From Drechmeria coniospora (Eukaryota > Ascomycota > Sordariomycetes > Hypocreales > Ophiocordycipitaceae), in the NCBI RefSeq assembly GCF_001625195.1, contig NC_054390.1:8529222-8593221 (forward strand): a DNA stretch of 64,000 nt, read 5' to 3'. This document shows, piece after piece, positions 21,661 to 32,959 of the stretch. The stretch's first letter is position 1, and each line of letters starts with the position of its first letter. A program made the translations under genes and the position numbers. The notes under the pieces were generated by a model. It was not told where the DNA came from. It did no database searches and worked only from the letters and a program-made list of their open reading frames with translations.

Positions 21661-21907
21661 GCGTACGAGTGCGGCTGGTCCCCTCCTGCTCGTTCCGTCC
21701 TTGCTTTTGCTGGGCTTCCGCCGGCCTCGCGGCCTCCGTCGTCGAGTTGGTCGCCGCCATGACCGCCTCGTTTTTTGCTTTTCCCGCTTCGTTCGCGCAC
21801 TCGTTCTCGTGCTTGCTTGCCGCCTCCCTTTCCGTCGCCCTTGGCTCTTCCTCTGCCTTCTCCTTCCTCTCCATGGCGAAGGAGTGGGAGCGGGAGACGG
21901 CCGTCAT
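21661..21907 (-). CDS. Candidate first exon of an unidentified charged protein
   Basis: The minus frame from ATG 21907 (alternative ATG 21874) is open to a strong GTAAGT donor at 21660-21655. It encodes a Glu/Lys/Ala-rich stretch (MERKEKAEEEPRATEREA, then KHENECANEAGKAKNEAV) with helical, low-complexity character. No downstream exon can be joined with confidence. It could be a distant 5' exon of the DUF4050-like gene, which would need a roughly 1.7-kb intron, or chance. Confidence 0.22.
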
Positions 21908-23269
21908 TTCCCGACGACGAGCGAAGGGAGCGATGGCTGACGTCGAGGACGCCACGGCTCGCTTGGCCCAAAATTTTCCGTCACGGAAGAGATTGCGGGC
22001 GGGTGCTGGAAGGTAATGCCTGAAGAGTTGCGCTTCACATCTGCCAGCGCGCGGCCGACGGTTCCGTTCCGTACCTGTTCCGTGCCGTCAGGGGATGAGC
22101 AGCCGGTCGGTGCCTGCACCAGTCTCTTGGCTCCGGGGCAAGGTCGAATGGAGAGCTCGGTGCACGATCCGCAGCTCGGAGATCGGATGATGCACTCGAT
22201 GATGTGGGAATCGGCAAGTATTATTATTCTACGGAGTAGGTACTAAACCCATCTGTGGTTGGTTGCTTACTGGGCAACAATCGGTTAGTCATCCATTTGT
22301 ACGGAGCACTTGTGCTCCGTACTGGCAAGTAATTGATAGGTAATATTGCATGAAAGCCGGACTGCACTTTGATACCTGAGCATGCACTGTGCATTTGGGT
22401 GTACTTTGTGCATTTGGGTGTGCTACGTACACGTGCAGCTCCCTGCCTGTTCTCCTGTAATCATACGTGTACAGTATCCTTTCCCAACAGTTCATGTAGG
22501 TGCACTGTACACACCTACTCACGTGGTCACGGCTGGCCTGGCGGATAGACGAAAGAAACGTCAGCGACAACGACGAACCGACGATGCTAGAAAACCGATG
22601 TCGACCAGCCGCAGGAGTGTTGCCTTCATTGGTCCAAAACGACGCAGTAGCCGGTCCAGCGGCAGTCGTGCCACGAATTATATCCACGTACGCTTGCTTC
22701 CAAGCGTGTGCGAGCCGCTGAGGCTTTCAGCCTGCTTCCCACAATAGCCAACAGGTATTGTGGTGCGGGAGAGGAGACGTCAAAAGGGATGGTACCTCGG
22801 AACTTTGATCCTACAGAGATGCTCAATGCAAAAAAAAAAAGGAATTTTGGTGTCAAAACAGCCAACGCAGCACCAGCTATCATGTGGTTGCCTGCTAGCA
22901 CGATGATGTGTTCAAATACACCATGCGCTCAGAGTTGGTCGGCGCATACGACATGATATGGATGAGTATATAGCTAGCCAGAATATTTCAATACGAGGCA
23001 GATTCTTCATCCGTTCCGTAACTGCGTGCATTTTCCGCAGCATTTTCCCATGCCTGCACCTTAAGGTTGATTCTATGCTCAACACCCCTAGCCACGTAAA
23101 CGTCGCGGTGCGCTGCATTTCAACGAATTCCGGCCTTACTTGTGAGGGGAAAAGAAATGGACCAATTGAAGTGGCACCAGAGAGCAAGCAGGCTACTTTC
23201 CGCCAGAATTACATGCTGCGAGCAGTGGTCGAGTCAATGGCGAGCATGGCAAATTCATTGATTTCGTCC

Positions 23270-23407
23270 AGATGCACTGCATCTACTCTCGAGAATTCAC
23301 TGCATCCCGTGTCAAGAATTCACTGCATCCAGTGCAAAAGTTTCACTGCATCCAGTGTCAAGTGTTCACCCCATTCGGTGTCAAGAATTCATTGCGTCCA
23401 ACCTCAA
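23270..23407 (+). repeat. 23-bp tandem repeat, about six units, upstream of secreted peptide gene
   Basis: Units start at 23270 (diverged), 23293, 23316, 23339, 23362 and 23385, each exactly 23 bp with no indels. They have the core TTCACTGCATCC followed by AGTGTCAA or similar. The array ends 96 bp before the ATG of the small secreted protein and 15 bp before a TATA-like AAATAAAAG (23422-23430). Confidence 0.88.
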
Positions 23408-23503
23408 GAGACGGGTGATGGAAATAAAAGCTGCCTTCATAATCTCCCCGCCTCCATTCGATCAGAACCAATTTGCAGTTTATCCTTTCCTTCCTTCTTG
23501 GCC

Positions 23504-23746
23504 ATGCGATTCTTCAAGACTACCGCGAGCCTACTTATTGGGTCGGCCGCTGCAGGCCCCATAGCATACGGTACCTGCCAGGCTGGCTGCGCGGCCGTCG
23601 TGATGGCTTGCTATGCCGCAGCTGGTGCCACCTGGGGGGTGACCCTTGGCGCCACTGCTCCTGCAACTGTGATTGCTTGCAACCTGGCCTTTGGACAATG
23701 CCAAACCGCATGCTGGGTTGTGGCCGCCATTATTCCGTTTTGGTGA
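23504..23746 (+). CDS. Small secreted 'zygote-specific'-like cysteine protein
   Basis: An 80-aa intronless protein. MRFFKTTASLLIGSAAAGPIA is a signal peptide with probable cleavage after Ala-rich residues 16-21. The mature part (YGTCQAGCAAVVMACYAAAGATWG, split here around TWGVTLGATAPATVIAC and FGQCQTACW) has six cysteines in a CxxxC...C...C...CxxxC pattern. It closely resembles the small fungal proteins annotated 'zygote-specific class V copy B', whose molecular role is unknown. The frame is open upstream to 22958, but 23504 is chosen because the signal peptide begins there and a TATA-like box and tandem repeat sit just before it. Likely extracellular. Confidence 0.8.
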   Translation: MRFFKTTASLLIGSAAAGPIAYGTCQAGCAAVVMACYAAAGATWGVTLGATAPATVIACNLAFGQCQTACWVVAAIIPFW

Positions 23747-25196
23747 GATCCCGTTGCCGCTCTGCGCCCTCGCCTTTTCCGCCGTTAACGAGCTTTCCAG
23801 AGCGAGGTAGCGGCGACAAGTCGGTAACGGCATGGGCTGCTTGCGGGACACGGCCCAGACCGCTCGGCATTGCCATCCTTGATGACGAAAAGATCAAAGT
23901 CTCCGAAAATTGCACGGTCAATATGATGGACGTCGGCAGGTACTGGATTCAGAGAGAGGAAGGGTGGAAAGGGCTGGACAGGGCTGCAAAAGAGCACTTG
24001 ACGGAGGCAATTGAACGGCAGCGAGGACGTGTTCCGGGGGCTGGGTCACCGTGGTCCAACATTCACAAAAAAGAAGAAACATTTTAAAAAAAAAATCCGG
24101 TTATGCCTCTAGGTGTCCGTACGTATAATCCATCTACCCAACTTGATGATACCTTCTCTTGGGTGTCGTTGGTACGGTGTATATCGTCCATCATTTCACC
24201 AACTGGCCGATGTTAAAGAACTGTTGAGCCGTTCTGTTTCACAATCTAATAGATGGGATTATAGCAGATTTTAACGGCCTCAAAAGCGTATTGCATTCCT
24301 GCCACATCGAATGGATACCTGTTTGAAGATTAACGACGGGCAAAGTGGCGCATCGCATTGATCCGAGTCGGATGAGGGGGGAAAAGGAGATGTCCTCGAC
24401 TTACCATCGCGGTCACCTCTTGACAGGATTATTTGGAGCACGGAAATAAATATGAAAAGAATATTCTACAGTCAACGCACAAAATCCCGTATCATCCATC
24501 ATTATTTCTCTATTTTCGTCATAGCAAGTAAAACACATTTCGCTGGTCGTTAATTACTTCATCCTGTCCATGGAAGTAAGTACTGTAAGCTAAGTAAGTA
24601 CTTGATACATACTTAATACACGTACTGAGTACGGAGTACTTACGGAGTAATACCGTGCGTGCATTTGGCCAAGCACCTGGACAAGAAAGAAAATCAAGCA
24701 CTAGCCAAGTACGGAAAAAAACCAAACACCCAGACTAGTCTCTAAGCGGGACAGTTCTGTACCGGACCATTGCCTATTCGGTGCTAGCACCTTGTGTGCG
24801 AGTATAAACCTATCCTGGTACGGAGCGCCTTACTAGTACCTATCCGATGAGACTATCCTCCGTCCTTCACCCGCCCGGCACCGCAAAGGTGACAGCATCC
24901 ATTCGCTTCCGATCGCAACGCTTCCCTGAGTGCCGCGATTCAGACCTCATCCCGACATCCATCCCACCCATCCCACCCACCATTGCTCGTCCGACGAATC
25001 ATCGACCCCGAGGCACCGGTGGCAGACTCGTCGCCTAGCCGAGAAAGCTTCCATCTCGCCGGCGACGACGAGGACGGTTCGTCGAGCGGATGCCATAGCT
25101 TGGGTCGAAATCTGTGCCCGCGGCACTCGACCGGCTCATCCAGACAATCCCGGATCATCCAGACAAGCTTCGCGTGCGGCCGCTTGCCTGGCCACG
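23747..25196. other. AT-rich intergenic interval
   Basis: From about 24080 to 24560 the base composition is clearly more AT-rich than the rest of the window, with A-tracts and no coding potential. From 24580 to 24660 the GTAC-type intergenic words return. The last 350 bases are probably the leader of the mannosyltransferase gene. Confidence 0.45.
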
Positions 25197-26338
25197 ATGC
25201 ATTTTGCGTACCCGCCTCGCAAGAACTCCAACCCTCCGCCCTTCCGGCCCAGGTCAACAAGGCTACCGCTCTGGAGGAGGAGCCGGTCGAGGACGTTTGC
25301 CCTCGTGCTCCTCGCCTTCATCGGCGCCATATACCTGCTCTTCGGCCGGAGCAAGCCCAGCCCGTACCACGAGCGTGTGCCTTCCGGCGTGCCCGAGGTC
25401 GTTCTCGTCACCGTCATCGATCCGGTGTCGTGGAGCGACGAGTACGTGAGCGGCGTCAAGGAGAACCGGGAGAAGTACGGGCAGCGACATGGTGAGTGCT
25501 TGCTTCGCTCTCGTCGCAGATGGCATTCCGACGAAGCTGACCCGTGCGTGCAGGCTACGAAGTCATGGTCGTCAAGGCGTCGGATTACGATACCCACGGT
25601 GCGCCCAAGTCGTGGGCCAAGGTCATGGCCATGCGTCACGCCTTGACAAAGTACCCCGACTGCAAGTTCATCTGGTACCTGGACCAAAACGCCTACATCA
25701 TGAACCCGACAAAGAGCCTCGACGACGTGCTTCTTGAGCCGACGAAGCTCGAGAGTCTGATGTTGAAGGACTTTCCCGTCGTGCCGCCCGACAGCATCAT
25801 CAAGACGTTTGCCCACCTCCGTGGAGGGAACGCCGATCTCATCCTCGCCCAGGACAAGGATGGTCTCGCGCACAACAGCGTCATTGTCCGGAATGGCGAG
25901 TGGGCCAAGTTTTTTCTCGAGGCCTGGTTCGATCCGCTCTACAGAAGTTACAATTTTCAAAAGGCCGAGAGGCACACATTGGTTCGTCTGACCCTTGATC
26001 GGCACGCACGCACGCACGGCACGCACACGCACACTTTCACACTTTCTCTCCCTCCCTCGTACCGCACACATACGCAGGCACACCTTGCAGGAGACGCAAA
26101 TCGGCTGACAGTCGAGCAGGAGCATATTGTGCAGTGGCACCCGACGATATTGTCAAAACTCGCCCTCGTCCCCCAACGGATCTTTAGCGCCTACTCGCAT
26201 CCGGATTCTGGCGAGGTCTACCAGCAGGGCGACTTTGTCGTCCTCTTCGCAGGCTGCACCCACGAGGGTGAGAAAAGCTGCGAGGCCATGTCGTCCCAAT
26301 ACAGGCAGGAGTGGAGGGCAGCCTTTGGGTTGCAGTAG
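25197..26338 (+). CDS. GT34 (GMA12/MNN10-family) Golgi mannosyltransferase, Mnn11/Mnn10-like
   Basis: Three exons, 25197-25491, 25554-25981 and 26120-26338, give 313 aa. It is a type II membrane protein: basic N-terminus (WRRSRSR) and one helix at residues 33-50 (TFALVLLAFIGAIYLLFG), then the lumenal catalytic domain. Family motifs: VLVTVIDP, ENREKYGQRHGYEV across splice 1, WAKVMAMRHALTKYP, FIWYLDQNAYIMNP (142-144 read DQN where a DxD is expected), LAHNSVIVRNGEWAKFFLEAWFDP, and EHIVQWHPTILSKLALVPQR after splice 2. The family builds alpha-1,6-linked mannan as part of the Mnn9-Mnn10-Mnn11 complex; which subunit this is cannot be fixed. Intron 2 (25982-26119) has an unusual GTTCGT donor, is 138 nt and contains no in-frame stop. 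Confidence 0.88.
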
Positions 26339-28001
26339 GAGGAGCGGGACGCGAGTTCGGCCTAGGCGTTTTTGGGGAGCGTCACCGGAATTGCATCCCC
26401 ATGGCGGCCTTGTCCGTCTTGATGGAGCATGAGCCACGAATTGATCGTTCAAACGACGGCGAGGCGAGGCGCGTGATCGGGTCCAATGGGGGGGCCAATG
26501 TGCATGGGGGTTTCATTCCCCCTCCACACTGTTTCGAGAGGAGCTCATGTAAAGGCATCGGCAATGCGCGAGCGTACGGGATGATGCCTGCAACATGGAC
26601 GTGCGGCACTTCCATTCGGATGGATCGAGACACTCGATTGGCTCATGAGAGTTGCGCAGCGCTACTGCACACAAAGATGAGTTGGGGACTATCGACCGAC
26701 ACCTCCAGTTCGCTTGCTATTCGTAGCCGTCAGCCGCCATCTGCGCATTTGCCACGATTGGGCCTTGGAAGCGTGGCAGAGAGGGGGTGTGAAGACTGGT
26801 GATGTCGAGCATTGCTGCTCAACGGGTTCGTGTCTTGTCTGTGTACGAACCGCTTCTAACGCGGATGGATTCTTTCCCACGACGGTGGATACCTGGATGG
26901 TAGCTGTAGCTCACTGCGGGCAATTCAACTCTGGGTGCCTGCACAGAATCATTTATTCTCCATTTCGGGCGTGCACACGCATGTTTGGGTCCGACGGTCG
27001 AATGCATGGCGTAGAGATGTGCCAGACAGAGACAAGAGATCCCGTTTTGCTTTGTTTTTTACCGCTTGATTGATGAGGGGTTGGCTGACCTGACTTGCAG
27101 TTGACCACCTACCCGGAACTAGGGTATTATTAGCTGCTCACACATTTCCAAGGGCTGGCGGGTAGGCCGTTGAACGTTGACGTGTTGAAGATGGGCCCAT
27201 ATGCCTCGTCAATTGGTTTGTGACAGGGAAAAGTCCCAATAATGCGATGGGCTCCTGTTCATCATGAGTTGCCGGAGTCGCGCGTTTGGAAATGACGGTC
27301 GCGTGGTTGTTTGATTTATGCAATAGCTGGTGCGAATATACTGTTTAATGGAGGTCCCGCCTCTGCTATGTAAGCCTGACTGACAATCGGAGGTACTTGG
27401 ACGCTGCTAATGCCTACTATTAATTATTACTACCTACTAAACTAGTAGTAAGTATCTTACGGGGTACGGAGTACGGTGCATTATATGTACACCTAATTAC
27501 GGCGTACAGGATACAGATATTCACTAATGTACTTAAAAAAGATGGATTGTCGATCCAAGTACAGTACCAAAGAACTCCGCACGTACATTTCCTCGCACGT
27601 ACTCGCCGAAATCCGTGCCTGTACAGTGAGTAGGTGCAAATGTACTTTCCTAGTAGTGGTGCGGAGTACATTGCGCGGCGTTTGTGCCGGAGTTGGTATA
27701 AAGGTACCGCAGGAACGTGTATACTTACTTGGCACGCTTCTTCGCGCACTGTCTCATGTTTGTACATGCACTGTGAAACCCGTACTCCGCCGTCGCTGTA
27801 CTTGGCGTCCGCTCGCCTTCCCCCGCCTTCACTCGGCACAGGCAGCCGAGTTCCATACGGCTAGAGCGCGCTACGCGGCGGAAAGTGCGAGGGCAGCGCC
27901 CGCACCCATCTGCTGGCGCTCCATCCACCCCTCCCTCGTCCTTCCAACGACGCACGAGATTGGAAGCACACGACGGCCGACAGACCAAAGACAGGGGCAC
28001 A
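26339..28001. other. Intergenic interval before the sphingosine-phosphate lyase gene
   Basis: Contains the 3' region of the mannosyltransferase gene, then unremarkable DNA. At 27460-27800 there is a dense patch of GTAC-type words (TACGGGGTACGGAGTACGG near 27459-27477). The last 200 bp are a CG-rich leader. No gene supported. Confidence 0.45.
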
Positions 28002-29902
28002 ATGCCTGGAAGCTCGAGAATGCCCGTCAGCCTGCGGGGTGGACTGGAGTCGGTCAAGCGGCGCAGGCCGACGCTGTCGCTGGCCATGATCAACATCGAC
28101 CTGTAGGTTATTGGCCCGCTCCGCTCCATGTCTCTGCGTCTGCGGCGTCGGAACCCCGGAGGCTCGCGGCCAGGTGCCATGGCGCGAGGTGCATGCGTCG
28201 TACATGAGTGGCCTTGGGACTGACGGACCCGACGCAGCCTCCGGAACGTCGTCTTCTTCTACTTCGTCCTGCGATGGACCCGCCGGGCCGTCTGGAAGCT
28301 CCGGGGCCGCGGCCTCGTCGGCGCCCTGCTCGAGCTCTACCGCGAGCTGCAGCGCGTCCTCTACGGCTACTTCCTGCGCGCCCCCGGCGTCCGGGGCCAG
28401 GTCCAGCGCCAGGTGAAGGAGTCGCTCGCCAAGATGTCGGCCAAGCTCGTGCCCGAGACGGAGACGCGCTACCTCACGCTGCCAAAGGAGGGCATGCCCG
28501 CCGATGCCGTCCGGGCCGAGCTCGAGGCCCTCGCCAACATGGACCACACCCGCTGGGAGGATGGGTACGTCTCGGGGGCCGTCTACCACGGCGAGGCCGA
28601 CCTCATCCGGCTGCAGACGGAGGCCTTTGGCAAGTTCACCGTGGCCAACCCCATCCACCCCGACGTCTTCCCTGGCGTGCGCAAGATGGAGGCCGAGGTC
28701 GTCAGCATGGTCCTCCACATGTTCCACGCCCCCCCCGGCGCCGCCGGCGTCACGACGGCCGGCGGCACCGAGAGCATCCTGATGGCCTGCCTTGCCGCGA
28801 GGCAGAAGGCCTTCGCCGAACGCGGCATCCGGGAGCCCGAAATGTAGGTGTCCGTCGACGAAACCGACGGCCGGCGCGCGCGCTCGGCTCGACGCTGACG
28901 GCGGACAGGATCATCCCCGACACGGCCCACACGGCCTTCCGCAAGGCCGGCGAGTACTTCGGCATCAAGATCCACATGGTCGCCTGCCCCGCGCCGAGCT
29001 ACCAGGCCGACGTCCGCGCCATGGCGCGTCTCGTCAACGCCAACACGGTGATGCTCGTCGGCTCGGCCCCCAACTTCCCGCACGGCATCATGGATGACAT
29101 CGCGGCGCTGTCGAAGCTGGCGCTGCGCCGCAAGCTCTGCCTCCACGTCGACTGCTGCCTCGGCTCCTTCATGGTCCCCTGCCTCGAGCGGGCCGGCTTC
29201 GAGACGCAGCCGTTCGACTTTCGCCTCAAGGGCGTCACGAGCATCAGCTGCGACACGCACAAGTACGGCTTCGCGCCCAAGGGCAACTCGACGGTCCTCT
29301 ACCGCACCGCCGCCCTGAGGACGTACCAGTACTTTGTCTGCCCCGACTGGTCCGGCGGCGTCTACGCCTCACCGGGGCTCGCCGGCTCGCGGCCCGGCGC
29401 CCTCATCGCCGGCTGCTGGGCGAGCATGATGGCCGTCGGCGAGGCCGGCTACCTCGACGCCTGTGTCAAGATCGTCGGCACGGCCAAGAAGATTGCCGAC
29501 GCCATCCGGGACGCGCCGGCGCTCGCGGGCGAGCTCGAGATCATGGGCAAGCCCCTCGTCTCCGTCGTCGCCTTCACCTCGCGCAACCTCAACATCTACG
29601 ACATCGCCGACGGCATGTCGACCAAGGGCTGGCACCTCAACGCGCTGCAGAACCCGCCGGCCATCCACGTGGCCGTGACGATGCCCATCGTCAAGGTGTG
29701 GGAGAGGCTCGTGAGCGACCTCGAGACCGTCGTCGAGGAGGAGCGCGAGAAGGAGCGGTCCCGCCTCGTCGAGGGCAAGGGCGCCAAGGGCAAGGCCGTC
29801 GGCGACTCGGCCGCCCTCTACGGCGTCGCCGGCTCGCTGCCGAACAAGAGCATCGTCGTCGACCTCGCCAGGGGCTTCCTGGATCTGCTGTACAAGGCGT
29901 AG
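28002..29902 (+). CDS. Sphingosine-1-phosphate lyase (Dpl1 family), PLP-dependent
   Basis: Three exons, 28002-28102, 28238-28843 and 28909-29902, with introns of 135 and 65 nt (both GTAGGT donors), give 566 aa. Splice 1 yields MINIDLLRNVVFFYFV, an N-terminal membrane anchor. Splice 2 rebuilds REPEM-IIPDTAHTAFRKAGEYF. Motifs: GYVSGAVYHGE, ANPIHPDVFPGVRKMEAEVV, TTAGGTESILMAC, VGSAPNFPHGIMDDI, HVDCCLGSF, and the PLP lysine in SCDTHKYGFAPKG (Lys 354). The enzyme cleaves phosphorylated long-chain bases to a fatty aldehyde and phosphoethanolamine in the ER membrane, the exit step of sphingolipid breakdown. It is intact, and very GC-rich in exon 3. Confidence 0.95.
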
Positions 29903-32900
29903 CCGCACGAAGACGAGCCGAGCTGGCGCGCCCGCGGCCCGTCCGGCCACGACGACCCGAGGCTCAGGGGGCGGCGCCGGGGGGGGGCGGCGTGGGGAGG
30001 AGCGTACACCTTGCTCATGCATGGTCGTGTTTCACCTGCTAGTACTAGATGCTCATCCGTGCACCGACGGCAGCTCGTATCATCCTGACAACTGGCCTCC
30101 ATTTCGCGTTCAACATGTTCCAACCTCCTCTCTCCTCATGGCCCGACTGCGACTGCGCCCCCGAGCGAGGCGGCGACGCCAGTCGGGAGTTGCCTTGCCT
30201 TGCCGGGCAGCCTCACTTTCTGACCACTTTCTGACCACGCTGCACCTCCCCTCACCGAACCGCACCGCACCGCACCGGACGTCATCATCCGTCGCCGTCG
30301 TTGGCCAATCAGACGGGCTCGGCAGACTGAACCATGCATCTGGGACCTTGGATCCAACCAGCCATGGGCGTCCACGCGATACATGCAGCGACATCCGGCA
30401 CGATCCACCGCAGGCTTGGTCGGCTCTTGGTTCTGTTGTCGAGAATCACCGGCCCGGATGATGTGCAGGAGACCCTTGACCCCCGTTGTTGACCATGCCG
30501 GCCGTCGGTGAGAGAGCGAGAATCGGCGAGGCGGTTGCGGAGGTGCTGCTGCATCCGTCACTGCTGCATCTGTTATTGCTGCCCCGGCCACGGCTGCCCC
30601 GGCCACCTCTGCCCCGGCCACTGCTGCACCGGATGCCGCCCAAGGTTGCCGAGGAGGGAGGTGGCATGCGTGGGGGAGAACGTGGATGGACCGTCAATGG
30701 CAGCTGCCGGCCGTCAGTCGACTCGTTCGCTCGTCCACCCACCCACCCACCCATCAAGTCTGCGCGGCTGTAGGTCATGACCGATGTGCAGCATTGTGCA
30801 TGGCGACGTGCTTCCATTCCATGCCCGAGGTATCAGAGGCCCAAGTTGCACGAGCGGGCGGACGGCATGGTCTTCTTTTTCTGCGTCGTGCGTGCCGTGC
30901 TCACGGTAGGACCAAGAGCCATCCGTGCAGAGTCGAGATGAGTCGAGATGGACGAAGCGCGAGCATCATGTGGCCAATTGTTGATGAGCTCGTCGAACTG
31001 GAACTGTTGCATCTTCAAGCTTGCATCTCCGACTGTACTCGGTCGTTAACCCTGTTGGCAGGCATGCCAGATCCCCCCCCCCCCCTCTCCCCCCCGTTGG
31101 GGCCTTGGGCATCCATGGGAACGCAGTATATCGGGGTACCTCCCTACCCATTTCTGCCTGCCCAGCTACTTGCCTGTACGAACAAGCCGATCCGCATTTA
31201 TACACTTCTGTCCCCTCTTGCCACCGCCAAGCTTCATCTTCGTGTTCTTTTCGCCCCCGATCGGCGTCCACCGCAGTCGTGCTCTCTGTCCTCGTCCTCG
31301 AGAGCATCACACGAGGCATCCGTGGCGAGTGCGTGTACCCTGCCGCTGTCAGGCTCTTCTCCTATTTGTCCTCCATTGCCTATCTCCCCTACTCTTGGCA
31401 CACTGGCAGATCAGCGTGCATGGAATTTGTCCGACCATTCGAGTCAACGGATTGACCTCGTCCTCCTCGTCCTCCTCGTCCTCGTCCTCGACCCATACCC
31501 GCCATGTCCTCCCTCGCACGGTACACCCGCACCCATGAAAAATGCCCGCTGTCCTGCAAGCCTCCTGTCGTAAGACGTGGTGTGCAAAGCCGAGCAGGCA
31601 GCAACGGAGTGCCCATGGTCGACGCCAAGGACGAGCGAGTGAGCGAGGCGAGAAGAGGCAAAGCAAGCAGGGCAGCAATGCTGATGACGCCGCACGGCCA
31701 CGCAGAGGTTTCCGTCGTCGACTAAAGGCTTTTTTCCTCATCAAATCTCATGGCGTACGCACTGCAGCCACCCGAGCCGCCTACCTGGTTGCTTACCTTT
31801 CGCCCAAGAGGCTCTCCTGCATCCGCGGCGTAGCGCCATCTACGCCAAGCTCCGGGTGGCCAACGGACAGAATATATACGACTTCACGCAATGCTCATGC
31901 ACGCCCAAAAGAATGAGGGGTCCAAGGCAAAGCAGCGGGCTGCCGCGGCCTGTCCGGCTCGCCTGTTGTTTCGCTTTTGCCGGTGGCAGCCCCTGTCGAT
32001 AGGCAACTGCAACTCCTTTGCGGTGTTTCCATGACGGCTTCGCGTCCTCAGGCGCCCACGCGCTCACCCGCACGCCTCTTTCACCCAGTTTCATCTCACC
32101 AGTCTACGTGTCTGTCCTGTCGTGGAAGCCGTCTACAGCTTGCTGAGCCGGAGCTTTTACCCTCGTCCGTGTCCCGGCACGGAAGCCCACATAAAGCGGT
32201 GCGTCCCGCCTCAAGATGCCCCTAGTTGTCACCTGTCGAGTTCATGTTGCGTTGCGCAGTCCCGTCACCTTGATCTGTTTGAATCATGCCACTCGAATGC
32301 TAGTCAGCCGATCCGAGCCGACTTGTCGTCTTGTTTCAAACGACCGCCGCCGCCGCCGCTTGCTCTCTTGCTGCGACAGCTGGCTTCCCGATTCAGGCCC
32401 TGCCGCTCCATCCCTTACGCCTTGCGGCACACACGCCCGTCCGGTTACGGAAACGTATGCATACACACTCGCACTTTACCAAGCTACATTCATCCATTCG
32501 CGCATATCTGTGCTTCCATACCGATCGACATAGTCAGCCTCGAGCGGCGGCAATCACGGGAATCGCCTCACCTCCACGCACCGTATCCCGAAGGATCGGC
32601 ACAAGCTCCGCCTACCAAGCACAGACTCCACGCAGCTGGTTAGGCATCGTTGCTTTGGTTGCATCGACTCCCTCCAGCGACCACCGCATCTTGACCTGTA
32701 CCGGGGCCCAGATACCCTCGTTCCATCCATCTGTCGTGTCTTCCTAGACCCGATGGAGAAACAGGGTCCCGCCACGGATGGTGATACCCGGCATCGTAAT
32801 CGTTGCACCCGTGCAAGAGCCCTAGCTTCGAGGCCACGGCCCGGCTCTGCCCAAGATATATATACCCTCCTAGTCGGTCTTGGCCTTGGACGTTCCCAAG

Positions 32901-32959
32901 ACCTGAAACGATTTTCCAATGCGCTAGAGCAGCATCTTGAACAAGTCATCACGGCCAAA
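29903..32959. other. Intergenic interval with simple repeats
   Basis: No supportable gene. Features seen: an imperfect 15-bp repeat of the type GCTGCCCCGGCCACG at 30545-30632, a (CCCA)n stretch near 30736-30752, and broken C-runs at 31073-31097. A CTCCTCGTC repeat lies near 31460-31490. A TATA box (ATATATATA) at 32856-32864 sits about 100 bp before the next start codon. Confidence 0.45.

Larger units (their letters stand above)
19782..23503. other. Gene-poor interval upstream of the DUF4050-like gene
   Basis: Likely holds the 5' exon and leader of the minus-strand DUF4050-like gene (19895-20300) and intergenic repeat words (20680-20880, 21390-21420, 22290-22330, with CTCCGTACGGAGTAC near 20788-20802). 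It also holds one candidate exon (21661-21907, minus) and the 23-bp tandem repeat described separately. No other coding region is supported. Confidence 0.4.

Noticed and set aside
30136..30817. Ala/Pro-rich frames on both strands
   Set aside because: Explained by the 15-bp GC-rich simple repeat at 30545-30632; no start context or homologous motif.
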